This document shows, piece after piece, positions 20,390 to 34,850 of a DNA stretch of 64,000 nt. This stretch comes from Neocallimastix lanati (nom. inval.) (Eukaryota; Neocallimastigomycota; Neocallimastigomycetes; Neocallimastigales; Neocallimastigaceae). The stretch covers positions 470,001 through 534,000 of the forward strand of contig JACVTC010000104.1 in assembly GCA_016946835.1 (NCBI GenBank), read 5' to 3'. The notes under the pieces are model-generated. The model made no database searches and was not told the origin of the DNA. It worked only from the letters and a program-made list of their open reading frames with translations. Position 1 is the first letter of the stretch. Every line of letters starts with the position of its first letter. Both the position numbers and the translations under genes were made by a program.

Positions 20390-23290
20390 TTATTTGTTTG
20401 ATTTATTAAATTTTTTGAGTATTTCTGGACAGTTGAGGTTTTCTTCCGGTTCCCAAGATGCTTCAGATAAAGGATATCCTTTCCACTTAATAAGATATTG
20501 AATCTTTCCATAATGTTTTCTTTTATCAAGTATTTCTTCTACTTCATATTCTTCTTCATCATTAACTATAATTGGAGGTGGAGGTTCCTTTTTTCTTTTA
20601 AAATTGTCTTTGTAGTATGGCTCAAGTTCTGATACATGGATAATTGGGTGTATTCTTATATTTTTTGGAAAATCAATTTTGTACGTTACTGGAGAGACTT
20701 TTTCAATTATTTTATAAGGTCCTAACTTTCTTGGTTTTAATTTTTTATTTTTATTTCTTAATATGAGTGAACTATTTATCCAAACTTTGTCGTTTACTTT
20801 GAATTCAGGTGCTTTAATTCTCTGTTGGTTGGCGAATTTTTCTTGTTTATTTCTTGCTTGTTTTAAATTTTCTTTTAATTGTTTGAAAAGTTTCGCTAAG
20901 TTTGTTGTAAATTCTTCAGCACGCGGAACATCAATAGAACTTGGCACAGCTGGTGAGAAGCGAGGGTTGTAACCATAATTTGCGTAGAAAGGTGATTTAT
21001 TTAATGATTCTTGAATAGAATTGTTGTAGCAGAATTCAGCAAGGAATAGATAATTATGCCAATTTGAACCTTTAAAATTAGAGTAACATCTGAGAAATTG
21101 TTCTACAACGGAGTTCACCCTCTCTGTTAAACCGTTAGTTTGATGGTGAAAGGGAGAAGAAAGTTTCATTGAGATATTGAGAGTTTTGCAAATAGAAGTC
21201 CAGAATTTAGAAGTGAATTGAGTACCTCTATCGGAAAGAATTTCATTTGGTAATCCATGAAGTCTGAAAATATGAGTCATGAATGCCTTAGCAGTATCTT
21301 CAGAAGAAGGAACGTTAGGAAATGGGATGAAGTGACCCATTTTTGTGAATCTATCGAGAACAACAAAAATACAAGTATATCCATTAGATGAAGGGAGATC
21401 AGTGATGAAATCCATGGAAAGCGAAGTCCAAGGTCGGTCAGGAATTTCTAGTGGGTTCAGAAATCCATAAGGTTTGTGTCTAGAATCCTTTGAACGACAA
21501 CAGATTTCACAAGATTTAATATAGTCTTTAATATCTTTTTGCATAGATGACCACCAAAAGTCACGATTGATTAAGGAGAAAGTTTTCTTGAAACCAAAAT
21601 GACCAGCAGATGGGGAGTCATGACAGATATTTAATACGGAAGAACGACAGTTAAGGGGAACATAAATTTTTCCATCAAAGAGTAAGAAGTTGTTGCTTAA
21701 AGAAAATTTAATAGATTCTGGGAAGTCTTCTTTAGAGTTGAGTTTTTTGCAGATTTCATTATAATATTTATCTTTCTTGTATTCATGGAGTATTAGATCA
21801 TTTAAAGAGGCAATGGAAGTGGTAGCGCAAAAATTTTCAGGTTTTAAGACGTTGAAAGGAATGTCAGAGGACAGTTCTTCTTCATTTGATGTATAATCAG
21901 GTCTTGGAGAAAGTGCATTCGCATATATTTCGCTAAAAATATCCTTAAATGGAAGTAATTTCTTTGATAATGATTTATATACTTTATTACTTTCTTTATC
22001 TTCTTCTTCTTTATCATTCTTTTTAATAGTATTTAAAGGAACACAAGTAGTGAAGGCGCTGGGAAGTACAAGACAATTGGAAATACAATAGTTGGATTTG
22101 AAAGAGAGTTCTTTTGAGGCAAAGTCTATAGTGGGATTATGAGTTTCTAGCCAGTCAATGCCTAAAATAGCACAATACGAAGGAAGGTCAACAACATAGA
22201 AACTTGTTTTACATATGTGGTTTTTATATTTTAAGGATATTGGTGCAGTTTTACCTATGATTGACTGAATACCACCGATTCCAGATACTTTAGGGAGATT
22301 ACATTCACTAGAGTAAGGAATATTGTTTTCTTTTGCGAAGTATACATCCATTAAATTAAGTTGAGAGCCGCAGTCCAGAAGAATTTTAGTTTTTGTAGAA
22401 ATATTGGAAACATTAAAAGAGAATTCAAAAATTGGTAGCTTTACATCGGGTTGATCAGAAATTCTTATTCTTGGAATGGTTTTAGGTTCAAGATTAGTGA
22501 TATGAGAACTGCTTGAAGAGGCTTTATTTCTGTTTACTAGTGGGCAATGGTCAAGGGAATGGTTAGCTGATCCACAATAGGCACAAAGATGTTCTTTTCT
22601 TCTTCTTTCCTTTTCTTCATTAGACAAAGGACCTCGGGTATTGAATTTGAAAGGCTTTTTCCCTTTATTTTGTCTTCTATTATTATTGTTTCTGTTATTA
22701 TTTCTGTTATCATTATTATTATTATTATTTGATCTGTTTTGTGGATTATAAAATTGTCTATGCGCAGCAATACGACTATCTAGTCTAGAGGCAATAGTTT
22801 GTAATGAGAAAAGAGATCTTGGTCCTGGAAACATTTCATATATTTTGGTAGCAATTTGATCGTTAAGTCCATTGAGGAAAGCATCCATTTTAGCTTCTTC
22901 ATTCCATGAAGATTCGTCAGAATATCTATTGAATTCGAGAATATAGTTTGTTATTTCACCGATGCGTCTTTGTTTAATTGTCTTCAATTTCTGGTTAGCA
23001 ATGAAAGTCGAATCGTAGCTCCCAAAAGTAGCCTTAAATCTTGAGGTGAATTGTTGATAGTTATTTAAACATGGATCGTTATTTTCAATTAAAGTAGCAG
23101 CCCAGTTCATTGCAGAGCCGTAGAGTCTAGAAATGATATACGCAACCTTTATTGGATCATTATTAAATCGTTCGGGATCAAGCATGAATATTAGATTCAT
23201 TTTTGCTAAAAATCCTTTAAAGTAACGACGATCTCCAGCGAATCCATCTTTATTGGTAGCACTGGCATTTAAAAAGGTATCTTCTTCCAT
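20390..23290 (-). CDS. E1 Gag-protease-integrase-chromodomain polyprotein lacking reverse transcriptase and RNase H
   Basis: 966 residues in one open frame. Gag (about 15-180), Asn/Arg-rich linker, zinc knuckle [14 protein letters not shown] (236-249), aspartic protease with LLDCGSQ (Asp306; DCG instead of DTG or DSG), then a short junction NALSPRPDY (458-466), integrase zinc finger ([10 protein letters not shown] ... CEIC), catalytic core with D627, D687 and E723 (35 residues between the last two, as is standard), GPYKIIEK, and a chromodomain ([21 protein letters not shown]) at the end. Compared with gypsy2, the roughly 430 residues of reverse transcriptase and RNase H are missing without loss of frame. 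The junction joins a motif like the start of RT (LSPHRPYD) to one like the end of RNase H (LSRRPDY). Confidence 0.92.
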   Translation of the reverse strand: MEEDTFLNASATNKDGFAGDRRYFKGFLAKMNLIFMLDPERFNNDPIKVAYIISRLYGSAMNWAATLIENNDPCLNNYQQFTSRFKATFGSYDSTFIANQKLKTIKQRRIGEITNYILEFNRYSDESSWNEEAKMDAFLNGLNDQIATKIYEMFPGPRSLFSLQTIASRLDSRIAAHRQFYNPQNRSNNNNNNDNRNNNRNNNNRRQNKGKKPFKFNTRGPLSNEEKERRRKEHLCAYCGSANHSLDHCPLVNRNKASSSSSHITNLEPKTIPRIRISDQPDVKLPIFEFSFNVSNISTKTKILLDCGSQLNLMDVYFAKENNIPYSSECNLPKVSGIGGIQSIIGKTAPISLKYKNHICKTSFYVVDLPSYCAILGIDWLETHNPTIDFASKELSFKSNYCISNCLVLPSAFTTCVPLNTIKKNDKEEEDKESNKVYKSLSKKLLPFKDIFSEIYANALSPRPDYTSNEEELSSDIPFNVLKPENFCATTSIASLNDLILHEYKKDKYYNEICKKLNSKEDFPESIKFSLSNNFLLFDGKIYVPLNCRSSVLNICHDSPSAGHFGFKKTFSLINRDFWWSSMQKDIKDYIKSCEICCRSKDSRHKPYGFLNPLEIPDRPWTSLSMDFITDLPSSNGYTCIFVVLDRFTKMGHFIPFPNVPSSEDTAKAFMTHIFRLHGLPNEILSDRGTQFTSKFWTSICKTLNISMKLSSPFHHQTNGLTERVNSVVEQFLRCYSNFKGSNWHNYLFLAEFCYNNSIQESLNKSPFYANYGYNPRFSPAVPSSIDVPRAEEFTTNLAKLFKQLKENLKQARNKQEKFANQQRIKAPEFKVNDKVWINSSLILRNKNKKLKPRKLGPYKIIEKVSPVTYKIDFPKNIRIHPIIHVSELEPYYKDNFKRKKEPPPPIIVNDEEEYEVEEILDKRKHYGKIQYLIKWKGYPLSEASWEPEENLNCPEILKKFNKSNK

Positions 23291-23977
23291 TTTCTTGCTT
23301 TTTTAAAATAGATTTATTTGATAATTTAATTATTGAAGAACTTTTATTTAAGGTAAATACAATTTAAATTTCGCTTTTAATGCCTTACAACTAAAAAAAA
23401 AAAAAAAAAAACCGGCAAAAGCTACTAACTAGAGGTATATACTAGACCTCAAAATAAAATTAAAAACTATATATTTTAATGTCGCTTTACCTTCACGACC
23501 AACCTATAGCCTTCGGTGACTATAGTTCCTTATTCGCCAGAGCTTATTCGAATAGAGCAACCACCGAACTGTTGAAGTTGGTTGGTAGGATGTGGTTCTC
23601 TTTTAATCCACACTCTCTTTACACTCTAGGGTTTTGAAGCCCGTTTATATTCAAATAATTAACGACTATAGTTTCTAACCTACTGAAACTAGTTAATATA
23701 CGCCGAAACTCTGTTTATGAGCTCTAACCGCTCCTAGTATATTTATCGTATTACCTTAAAAATATGGACACGAAAACTTATTAAAAATTAAAAATTCTTT
23801 TTCTTTTTTTGTGTTGCTGTTCTTTCAGTGAATTTTAACTGAAAGAGCTGAGATGTAGGGCTTACGTCTGAGCCTACCAGCGAGGGCCAACACAAAATTA
23901 AGGAATTAAATAAAAAAGAATAAAAGAGAATAAGGATTGTCTATACAGATTCTCCTTATTAGTAAATTTTATTAAAA

Positions 23978-24012
<35 letters not shown>

Positions 24013-24429
24013 TTATTTAGCTAATTATTAATATATGTATTTAGTTTTAAGTATTAATTTATCTAAAATATATTATATTCTTTCACTTAGATTATAGTTA
24101 AATTTTATCTAAAATTATGTATATGTCCACTTAATTTTCTTTCAGAATTTATCTAATAAATAGTATATTTGTTCAATTAGTTTTACTATAAATTTATCTA
24201 GTAAATAGTATATTTGTTCAATTAATTTTACTATAGAATTTATCTAATAAATAGTATATTTGTTCAATTAATTTTACTATAAATTTATCTAATAAATAGT
24301 ACATTTGTTCAATTAATTATATTATAGTTTTTATCTAAGATACTATATATTCATTCACTTAAATATATTATATTCATTCACTTAAATATATTATAAAATA
24401 TAGGGTTAGGGTTATATTCATTTAATAAA

Positions 24430-24483
<54 letters not shown>

Positions 24484-24864
24484 TAAAATCCAAAAGGTAT
24501 AGGTAGAGTTTCAAAGAGGAATCCAAAGGTAGATAGAATTTAATTTGAAAGTATGTTTATAATAAAGAGTAAGCGAAGAATCTAAGGAAAAATTGGGCAA
24601 GAATTTGAGTAAAGAAGGAATACAAAAGAAAGGTAGATAACTTATAAAAAGAAATAATCCAAAAGATACTAGATTCAAGAATAGAATTTTTTAAGGAAGT
24701 ATTCCACAGAAAAAATATTGTTTTGGTGATAATATAATTATTAGCGGTAGCCCAAGAGTTGTTTAAAGTTTTAAAAGAGTAGATTCCAAAAGAGTAGATT
24801 CCAAAAGAGTAGATTCCAAAAAAGTAGATTTGTCTCGAGAAGGTTTCGTGTTTTTTGTCAAAGG
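23291..24864 (-). other. E1 5' leader (1.6 kb) with shared structures and tandem repeats
   Basis: Non-coding on the minus strand. A less AT-rich block (about 23480-23750) matches parts of the gypsy1 leader. About four copies of a roughly 46-bp unit (TTTATCTAATAAATAGTATA, then TTTGTTCAATTAA) lie at 24147-24335. A poly-T run of about 48 bases lies near 24431-24481. Four short units with GTAGATTCCAAA lie at 24780-24830. Confidence 0.6.
23504..23525 (-). promoter_or_regulatory. Conserved leader hairpin, E1 copy
   Basis: Stem CTATAG/CTATAG around the loop CCTTCGGTGA (plus strand). Counterpart of 12151-12172 in gypsy1, with the loop identical and three compensated stem pairs. About 190 bases upstream (minus-strand sense) both leaders carry TATGAGCTCTA-CCGCTCCT (23716-23735 here; 12360-12380 in gypsy1). 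Confidence 0.75.
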
Positions 24865-24874
24865 GTGCTTTTAT
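24865..24874 (-). promoter_or_regulatory. E1 candidate self-priming site
   Basis: On the minus strand ATAAAAGCAC directly follows the 5' LTR and is complementary to the LTR sequence at 25051-25060. That LTR site lies about 41 bases downstream of a good TATA box (CTATAAATAG, 25102-25093). There is no tRNA-type TGG. The match is 10-11 bases, weaker evidence than in gypsy2. Confidence 0.5.
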
Positions 24875-25446
24875 TGTAACAAATCTTAATGTTACTTAAG
24901 ATTGTTATAAGGTTTTTTACACAAAAGGTTCTCGACACTAAAGTAATTCAAAATATGTTTTATTAAAATAAGTTTTTTATTAGTAAAAATATAAATTATT
25001 ATTTTATTAATTAATCATTGTAATATTTTAAATTACTTTAAAATTAATTAATAAAAGCACAAGTAAAAATATTTTATTATGAAATTTTACACCTATTTAT
25101 AGTTTTTCAGGAAAATTAATTATTTTAAGTTATCAGTTGTTATTAGTAATTATTAGAAATAAAAGAAAATTAAAGAAAATTAAAGAAAACAAGTTTTCTT
25201 TCTAGAAAATGAATCTTAGATAAAAAATGATAAAAAATATTAATAAAATAGATTTTTCTAGTTTTATCGGTTCAATTGTTTAACCGATAAACACTAGTAA
25301 TTTCTTTAATATTCTAGTTATAATAAATAAAAAGTTATTAAAATTTGGAAAGAGTGGGTGTCGAACCCTAAGGGTTCAGCCCGATGGTTATGGTAACTTA
25401 CCATTGAACCATAGTTACTAATTTACTAGTTATGAGTTTCGTTACA
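24875..25446 (-). repeat. E1 5' LTR (572 bp, intact)
   Basis: Begins TGTAACAAATC and ends TTTCGTTACA on the plus strand. Same sequence as 4795-5353 plus 13450-13462 in the lines compared. Includes the tRNA-like module, TATA box and predicted primer complement. Confidence 0.92.
25346..25418 (-). ncRNA. tRNA-like module inside the E1 LTR (right copy)
   Basis: Same as 5266-5338: consensus A and B boxes at canonical spacing, but poor acceptor and anticodon stems. Confidence 0.5.
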
Positions 25447-25451
25447 GCAGC

Positions 25452-26249
25452 ACCGAAATTTAGTTATCAGTTATTTATAACAAGAACTTATGTTGGGGAA
25501 TTTAACATGTTTTAAACTACTTCCATTTCTATATTAAAAAATAAAAAACAATCTACATATGAAACATTATTTAAAGAAATAAAAAAAAATGCAAATAAAT
25601 TTAGGAGTAATACATTAATTACTACAATTAATTTTCATTGTGATTTTGAACAAGGTATATTTAATGCCCCAAAAAAAGTTTTTCCCAATATAAATATTAA
25701 ATATTGTGTTTGGCATTACAAAAGATCATTAGAAAAACAAAAAAATATATTATGTAATCATGAAGTGAAGAATAATAATGATGTATATATTTATTATAAA
25801 GCTATTTCGAACTTACCATTTATAAACCCTAACTATATATTTGATATTTATATTATAATAAAAAGAATTTGTCAAAAAAAAAGTATAATAATTTTCTACA
25901 ATTTTTAGAATATTTTAATAAAAATTATTTACTTAAGTATAATGTTAATAATTGGAATTATTATGAAAATATAGAGCATTTAACTAACAATGCATCAGAA
26001 TCTTATAATAGCTACTTAAATAATATATTTCCAAATAAACCTTTATTTTTTAAATTAATATATATATTAAAAGAAGAAGAAAACTTATCTTATAATGATT
26101 ACCAAAGGAGAACTAAAGGAACTTGGAAAAAAAAGCAAAAAATATTTAGTGCATCTAATGAAATTAAAATTTTAATTGAAAATTACAAAAGTAAGGAAAT
26201 AAATTTATTTTATAATGGATGCAACAGAAATGAATTAGTTAAATTATGA
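25452..26249 (+). pseudogene. MULE transposase, C-terminal part
   Basis: Continues the frame broken at 4794 (AAPKFSYQLFITRTYV). It then has an in-frame TAA at 25514-25516, an open frame with CDFEQGIFNA (second catalytic Asp block) and CVWHYKRSL, a frameshift near 25880, and FLEYF ... NNASESYNSYLNN (catalytic Glu region) up to the stop at 26247-26249. The domain is the MULE transposase type found in many fungal repeats. Because of the stop, the frameshift and the E1 insertion it is not functional. Confidence 0.78.
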
Positions 26250-26251
26250 AA

Positions 26252-26440
26252 AGATTGTTTAATTATTATTTAAACGATATAAATATTAATTTAAAATAAA
26301 TAATCTTAATTTAAAAAATGCTAGAAAAATACAAATTTATTTATTTTAAATTTATATTTATAATCGTTTAAATAATAATTAAATAATCTTAATTTAAAAA
26401 AATGCTAGAAAAATACAAATTTATTTACTTATTTTTTTTA
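26252..26440. repeat. Small inverted repeat with flanking direct repeats, MULE 3' part
   Basis: 26252-26302 and 26336-26388 are inverted copies (TTTAATTATTATTTAAACGA and TCGTTTAAATAATAATTAAA). Each is followed by the direct repeat AATCTTAATTTAAAAAATGC and TAGAAAAATACAAATTTATT. It could form a hairpin at the 3' end of the transposase transcript. Confidence 0.5.
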
Positions 26441-27204
26441 TTTAATAATATTAATAGAAATTATCTTTTAGTAATTTTTATTAAGTAATTTATAACTAAA
26501 ACCGATTTATTTGATACTAGTTAAAATTTTATTAATATCAATATCAATATTATATAATTAAAAATTTTATTAATATCAATATACTTTTCAAAAATAATTA
26601 TGTTATTAAAAATATTAAATTCAATAAAAGATTTTTATTATTTTATTAAAATTCTAATTGTTATTATTATATTTTAATAATAATTGATTCATATTGATCA
26701 AACATTATAAATATTTCTATGGAAATAATTAATTATTTTAATAGGATCAATTATTCAACTCTTATTGTTTTAATTTTTAATTATTATATTATTTAAATTA
26801 ATATATATATATATCGTTTATGAAAATATGAATTATAAATAATTAGAATTATTTACTTTTCATTTAAATTTTTTTATTTACTATAATAAAATATAATAAT
26901 CAAAAGACAAACGTTATTATAACTAAAATATTTTTTTTTAGAAAAATAAATGAAAAAAAATTAAAATACATATGATTCCTATATATATAATATATATAAA
27001 ATAATTATTATATTTTTATTTTATTTTATTTTATTTTATTTTATTTTAAATTTATTTCACCTATATACTTTATTATTTAATATTTTTATATATGTTAAAC
27101 TTATATATATTTATATGGTTTATATATTATCTTAATTTTTAAAAAAATAATATTTAGTTTAATAATAAATTTAAAATTAATCTATAAAAAATCTATTTTT
27201 TATT
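26441..27204. other. AT-rich filler within the MULE
   Basis: No reading frame or clear repeat beyond short TTTTA and TATATA runs. Confidence 0.5.
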
Positions 27205-27345
27205 TATTTAACCACGCCAACACCAACCATATTCAGTAAGACAGTATTTACCAACTATATCATAAACACGAGCATCACGATTAATATAACCTCTCTATGA
27301 AAATCCACCTCTTGTGTTATTAGGTGTGTAATAACATCCATTTTT
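27205..27345 (-). pseudogene. Short Cys-rich coding remnant captured near the MULE right end
   Basis: Less AT-rich than its surroundings. On the minus strand one frame reads about 45 codons with motifs TKNGCYYTPNNTRGG, GYINRDARVYDIVG and KYCLTEYGWCWRG before a stop, with one internal TAG. Three or four Cys and several aromatic residues suggest a piece of a secreted host protein. I do not recognise the family. Confidence 0.45.
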
Positions 27346-27556
27346 GGTACTTATATGTAGTAATTATTTTATATATGTAGTAATTATATATATATATATT
27401 TTTTTTATTTAATTTTCTAAAAAAATTTTTTTAGTCATAATAAACGTTTGTCTTAATTATTTTATTATCATTTAAAAATTTATTTATTCATTTATAATTT
27501 ATTTATTCATTTATTTATTTATTACTTTATAATACGCCATGTTTTCCGAAATGCAC

Positions 27557-27640
27557 TACAACAAAATACAAATTTATGTAATATAAATTTCCGAAATGAC
27601 ACACCCTTCATTTCACAATTGTACATTTCGTAATGTGGCT
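27557..27640 (-). repeat. Right terminal inverted repeat of the MULE
   Basis: Reverse complement matches 3286-3367 (see left repeat). Confidence 0.6.
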
Positions 27641-27689
27641 TAGAATTTTTGAAATAAATAAGTCTTTATTATAAAATATTTTTAAATAA

Positions 27690-28045
27690 ATAATTAATAA
27701 ATAGTAAATAGTAAATAATAAATAATAAATAATAAATAATAAATAATAAATAATAAATAATAAATAATAAATAATAAATAATTGAATAATAAATAATAAA
27801 TAAATAATAAATAATAAATAATAAATAATAAATAAATAATAAATAATAAATAATAAATAATAAATAATAAATAATAAATAATAAATAATAAATAATAAAT
27901 AATAAATAATAAATAATAAATAATAAATAATAAATAATAAATAATAAATAATAAATAATAAATAATAAATAATAAATAATAAATAATAAATAATAAATAA
28001 TAAATAATAAATAATAAATAATAAATAATAAATAAATAATAAATA
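27690..28045. repeat. Heptamer satellite (ATAAATA)n
   Basis: About 350 bp of nearly perfect 7-bp repeats. The complementary motif forms a shorter, less regular array (about 3150-3262) just outside the left MULE end, so the two arrays mirror each other. Confidence 0.8.
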
Positions 28046-28480
28046 ATTAATAATATATTTTATTTTTCTAATTAAAAAAATTGAATTATTAGCACAAATT
28101 TTTTATTCAGAATAAATACAAATATTTCAAATATTAAGCAGTGAAAAAAATATTTTCATATATACTTCATATCTTCATATTACAGTTATATTAAAAAATT
28201 ATATATTATTTATTTTGAATAATATATAATTATATATATAGGATATCATATTATAAATAGTTATTTTTATTATTTAAATCAATATCAATATTATATAATT
28301 TTTTATTTTATTAAAATTTTAATAATAAAATAAAACTAAAAATTAATAGAAATTAAGATAAAATACAAAAGAGTAATAATAAAAATAAAATATTTTTAAC
28401 ATATTTTTTTTTTTTTTTTCTATTTATTAATATTTTTTATTTATTTTATTTATTTATATGTTTATATTTTAAATATATTT

Positions 28481-28511
28481 TAAGCCACATTTTGCGAAAT
28501 GCACACCCCCA
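28481..28511 (+). repeat. Isolated piece similar to the outer MULE inverted repeat
   Basis: TAAGCCACATTTTGCGAAAT plus GCACACCCCC resembles the outer part of the right MULE end (TAAGCCACATTACGAAATG, minus strand). It may be the end of a second, deleted element. Confidence 0.35.
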
Positions 28512-28584
28512 TTAATTATTATTATATTTTAGTACTATTTTACTTTTATATTATTATTTTTAATTTATTATTTATTTAATAATT

Positions 28585-28985
28585 ATTAAAAACATAAGGT
28601 TTCTGGATTGTCCCTGCGATTGCCTTATTAATTTAAATGGTGTTATTTTCTACCTACCCTGAGTTTTCTCCCTTAATAAAATGAAGTCGGAAGTTCCCTT
28701 GTCACGGAAAGTGTATGATTTACATATTATCTCGGACTCTACTCAGACCTTGGATTAAAGACTCTGTGTATTTAGGATGAGCAAAGAATGTTATAATACA
28801 TTTACATGTACCTAACAAATCTAGTAAACTGAGAGGAATGAAACTATTTGTCAATCTCTGTGAAAAAACATGGAATTCCCTTGATCTGTTTCTCAACCAC
28901 ATTTGCAAGTATGTGACTGTTAAGAGATATAACATTTAGTACTATCCTTGCTAAGAGATTAAGAAATGAGAGTTGAAAACATACT
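28585..28985. other. Less AT-rich island of unknown nature
   Basis: About 400 bp with clearly higher G+C than its flanks. On the plus strand, frames such as CMIYILSRTLLRPWIKDSVY and KSSKLRGMKLFVNLCEKTWN look coding-like but are broken by several stops. A 71-codon minus-strand frame (28720-28935) is also open. I recognise no family; it may be a decayed gene or retroelement piece. Confidence 0.35.
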
Positions 28986-29620
28986 GGTATGATCAATTAG
29001 CAACTATTGAGACTGTGTGAATATTAATCGACTCTAGGTTGTACTCAATAGTATATGTAAATATATAAATATATATGATACCGTGTAAAAAAGAAATAAA
29101 AAAAAATATCAAATTATTTACATACATTGTAAATGAATAAAAATAATATAAATATATTATTAAAGATTTAAAGAAATCATATAAAATTGATAATGATAAT
29201 AATAATATTATACATAGATTTCGTTGATTCTTCTCTCAAATGAAGGATTTTTTTTTTTTTTTTATTTTTTATTTTTTTTTTATTTTTTATTTTTGTTATT
29301 ATTATTATATTAATTAAAAGGAAAATTCAAGAGAACTATTAATAACTGATATATTATTGGTAAGGAAATCTGCTATTGCTAACTATATCTCTATGGAACA
29401 TAAGACTCAGAATTCTTTAATATTATATAGTTATTATTGTTATTATTATTTTTTTTTTTTTTATTTTTTTTTTTTAGATTAAGAAGAGTTTTCTTTTAGT
29501 AGTATTATTGATCACTTATAAATTAAGAATAAAAAAAAATTTTTTTTTTCTTTTACAAAATTTAGAAAATAAAAAAATATATAAAAGTATTAAATTATAC
29601 TTTTAATTCCCATATACTGA
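28986..29620. other. AT-rich stretch upstream of copia1
   Basis: Low-complexity sequence. The segment 29336-29385 (ACTGATAT-TATTG-TAAGG, then ATCTGC-ATTGCTAACTATA) has a close match at 36845-36895, a further dispersed repeat. No 5' LTR of copia1 is found here. Confidence 0.45.
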
Positions 29621-29641
29621 AAATCTTATAACAATAATAAT

Positions 29642-34128
<4,487 letters not shown>

Positions 34129-34220
34129 ATATTTCTTTAATTGTATATAATTTATTTTTTTTTAAAAAAAAAAAAAAAAAAAAACTTGTATATAATAATT
34201 AAAATATTATATAATACTTA

Positions 34221-34474
34221 ATGTAGGGGGAATGTTAAAGTTCAACATAATATTTAAACTTTTGTACATTAAAGTATTATAAATATTTATAATATTTGAT
34301 TAAGTAATAATTTGTATGTAAAATATAAAAGAAAAATTTTTTTATGAAATTAATATTTTGAGTCTTTTAAATACTTTATTAAATCATATAAATTAATAAA
34401 TAATAAATAAAATTTAATTAAATAATAATACATTTTGTTGTGTACACATCATATCTTATATTGACTCCTTAACA
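34221..34474 (+). repeat. copia1 polypurine tract and 3' LTR
   Basis: ATGTAGGGGGAA then TGTTAAAG; the LTR ends CTCCTTAACA at 34474. TGTTAA and TTAACA are perfect terminal inverted repeats. The same purine tract occurs in copia2 (minus strand, next to 58101), so the two are related. Confidence 0.8.
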
Positions 34475-34633
34475 TATAATATAATAAAAAATAACATTAA
34501 TAAATTTGATAAATTTATTACATTTAAAATTTATTTTGAAATTTTTTTTTATTATTTTCCTAATATCATTTGATGTCAAATTAATATAAAAATTACGAAT
34601 TTATAAAAAAAAAAATTTTTTTTTTTAATTACA

Positions 34634-34850
34634 GTTTAACAATATTTTTTGTTGGCATCACAAGTAACACCACCAACTTTACAACAATCAGTAAAAGTTA
34701 TATATAAGAACCTCCATGGATAGTTAACCCCATATATTCAGCTATTTTAGAAAAGGTATCACAATCCATTGCTAAAACATTTTGAGTCATATCTAAAATC
34801 GTGAAAACTATTGTAAATAAACTTTGATAACAGCGTTTATAAAATTTCAT
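34634..34850 (-). pseudogene. LRR copy D, exon 1 only
   Basis: About 90% like exon 1 of copies A-C: same signal peptide start, DCDTF, DCC and a GTAATT splice donor. It has frameshifts in the N-cap (two extra bases in GTTATATATAAG, one extra T near the exon end). Left of it part of intron 1 remains (34480-34633), then the copia1 LTR. Exons 2-7 are absent. The upstream block (35830-36040) still matches the promoter-side repeats of B and C. Confidence 0.8.

Larger units (their letters stand above)
4795..25446 (-). mobile_element. E1: non-autonomous chromodomain LTR retrotransposon (Ty3/gypsy), itself invaded twice
   Basis: Bounded by 572-bp LTRs: left 4795-5353 plus 13450-13462, right 24875-25446. 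The left LTR is split by gypsy1. LTR ends are TGTAAC and GTTACA, and the target duplication is GCAGC. Orientation is minus: a purine tract abuts the left (3') LTR at 20086-20098, a candidate primer site abuts the right (5') LTR at 24865-24874, and the single Gag-protease-integrase ORF (20390-23290) is on the minus strand. Without gypsy1 and gypsy2 and their duplications it is about 5.9 kb. It lacks reverse transcriptase and RNase H, so it must have been copied in trans. The two LTRs look identical in the lines compared, so the insertion is young. Confidence 0.88.
3286..27650. mobile_element. MULE-type DNA transposon, split by nested retrotransposons
   Basis: The two ends carry related sequence in inverted orientation: 3286-3367 and the reverse complement of 27557-27640 share a core ATTACAT-AATTTGTATTTTGTTGTA preceded by CATTTCG-AAATTT. 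Between them lie the halves of a MULE transposase gene (4212-4794 and 25452-26249). Removing the 20.7 kb retrotransposon nest leaves a unit of about 3.7 kb, a sensible size for a Mutator-like element. GGCGAAATTCAAC-like short repeats at 3615-3670 could be subterminal transposase sites. I could not define the exact outer ends or the 8-11 bp duplication expected for this superfamily, because the flanks are low-complexity. Confidence 0.65.

Noticed and set aside
24400-24415. Telomere-like TAGGGTTAGGGTT
   Set aside because: Only two units inside the E1 leader; not an array.
27690-28045. CRISPR-like array
   Set aside because: Seven-base units without spacers in a eukaryotic context: a microsatellite.
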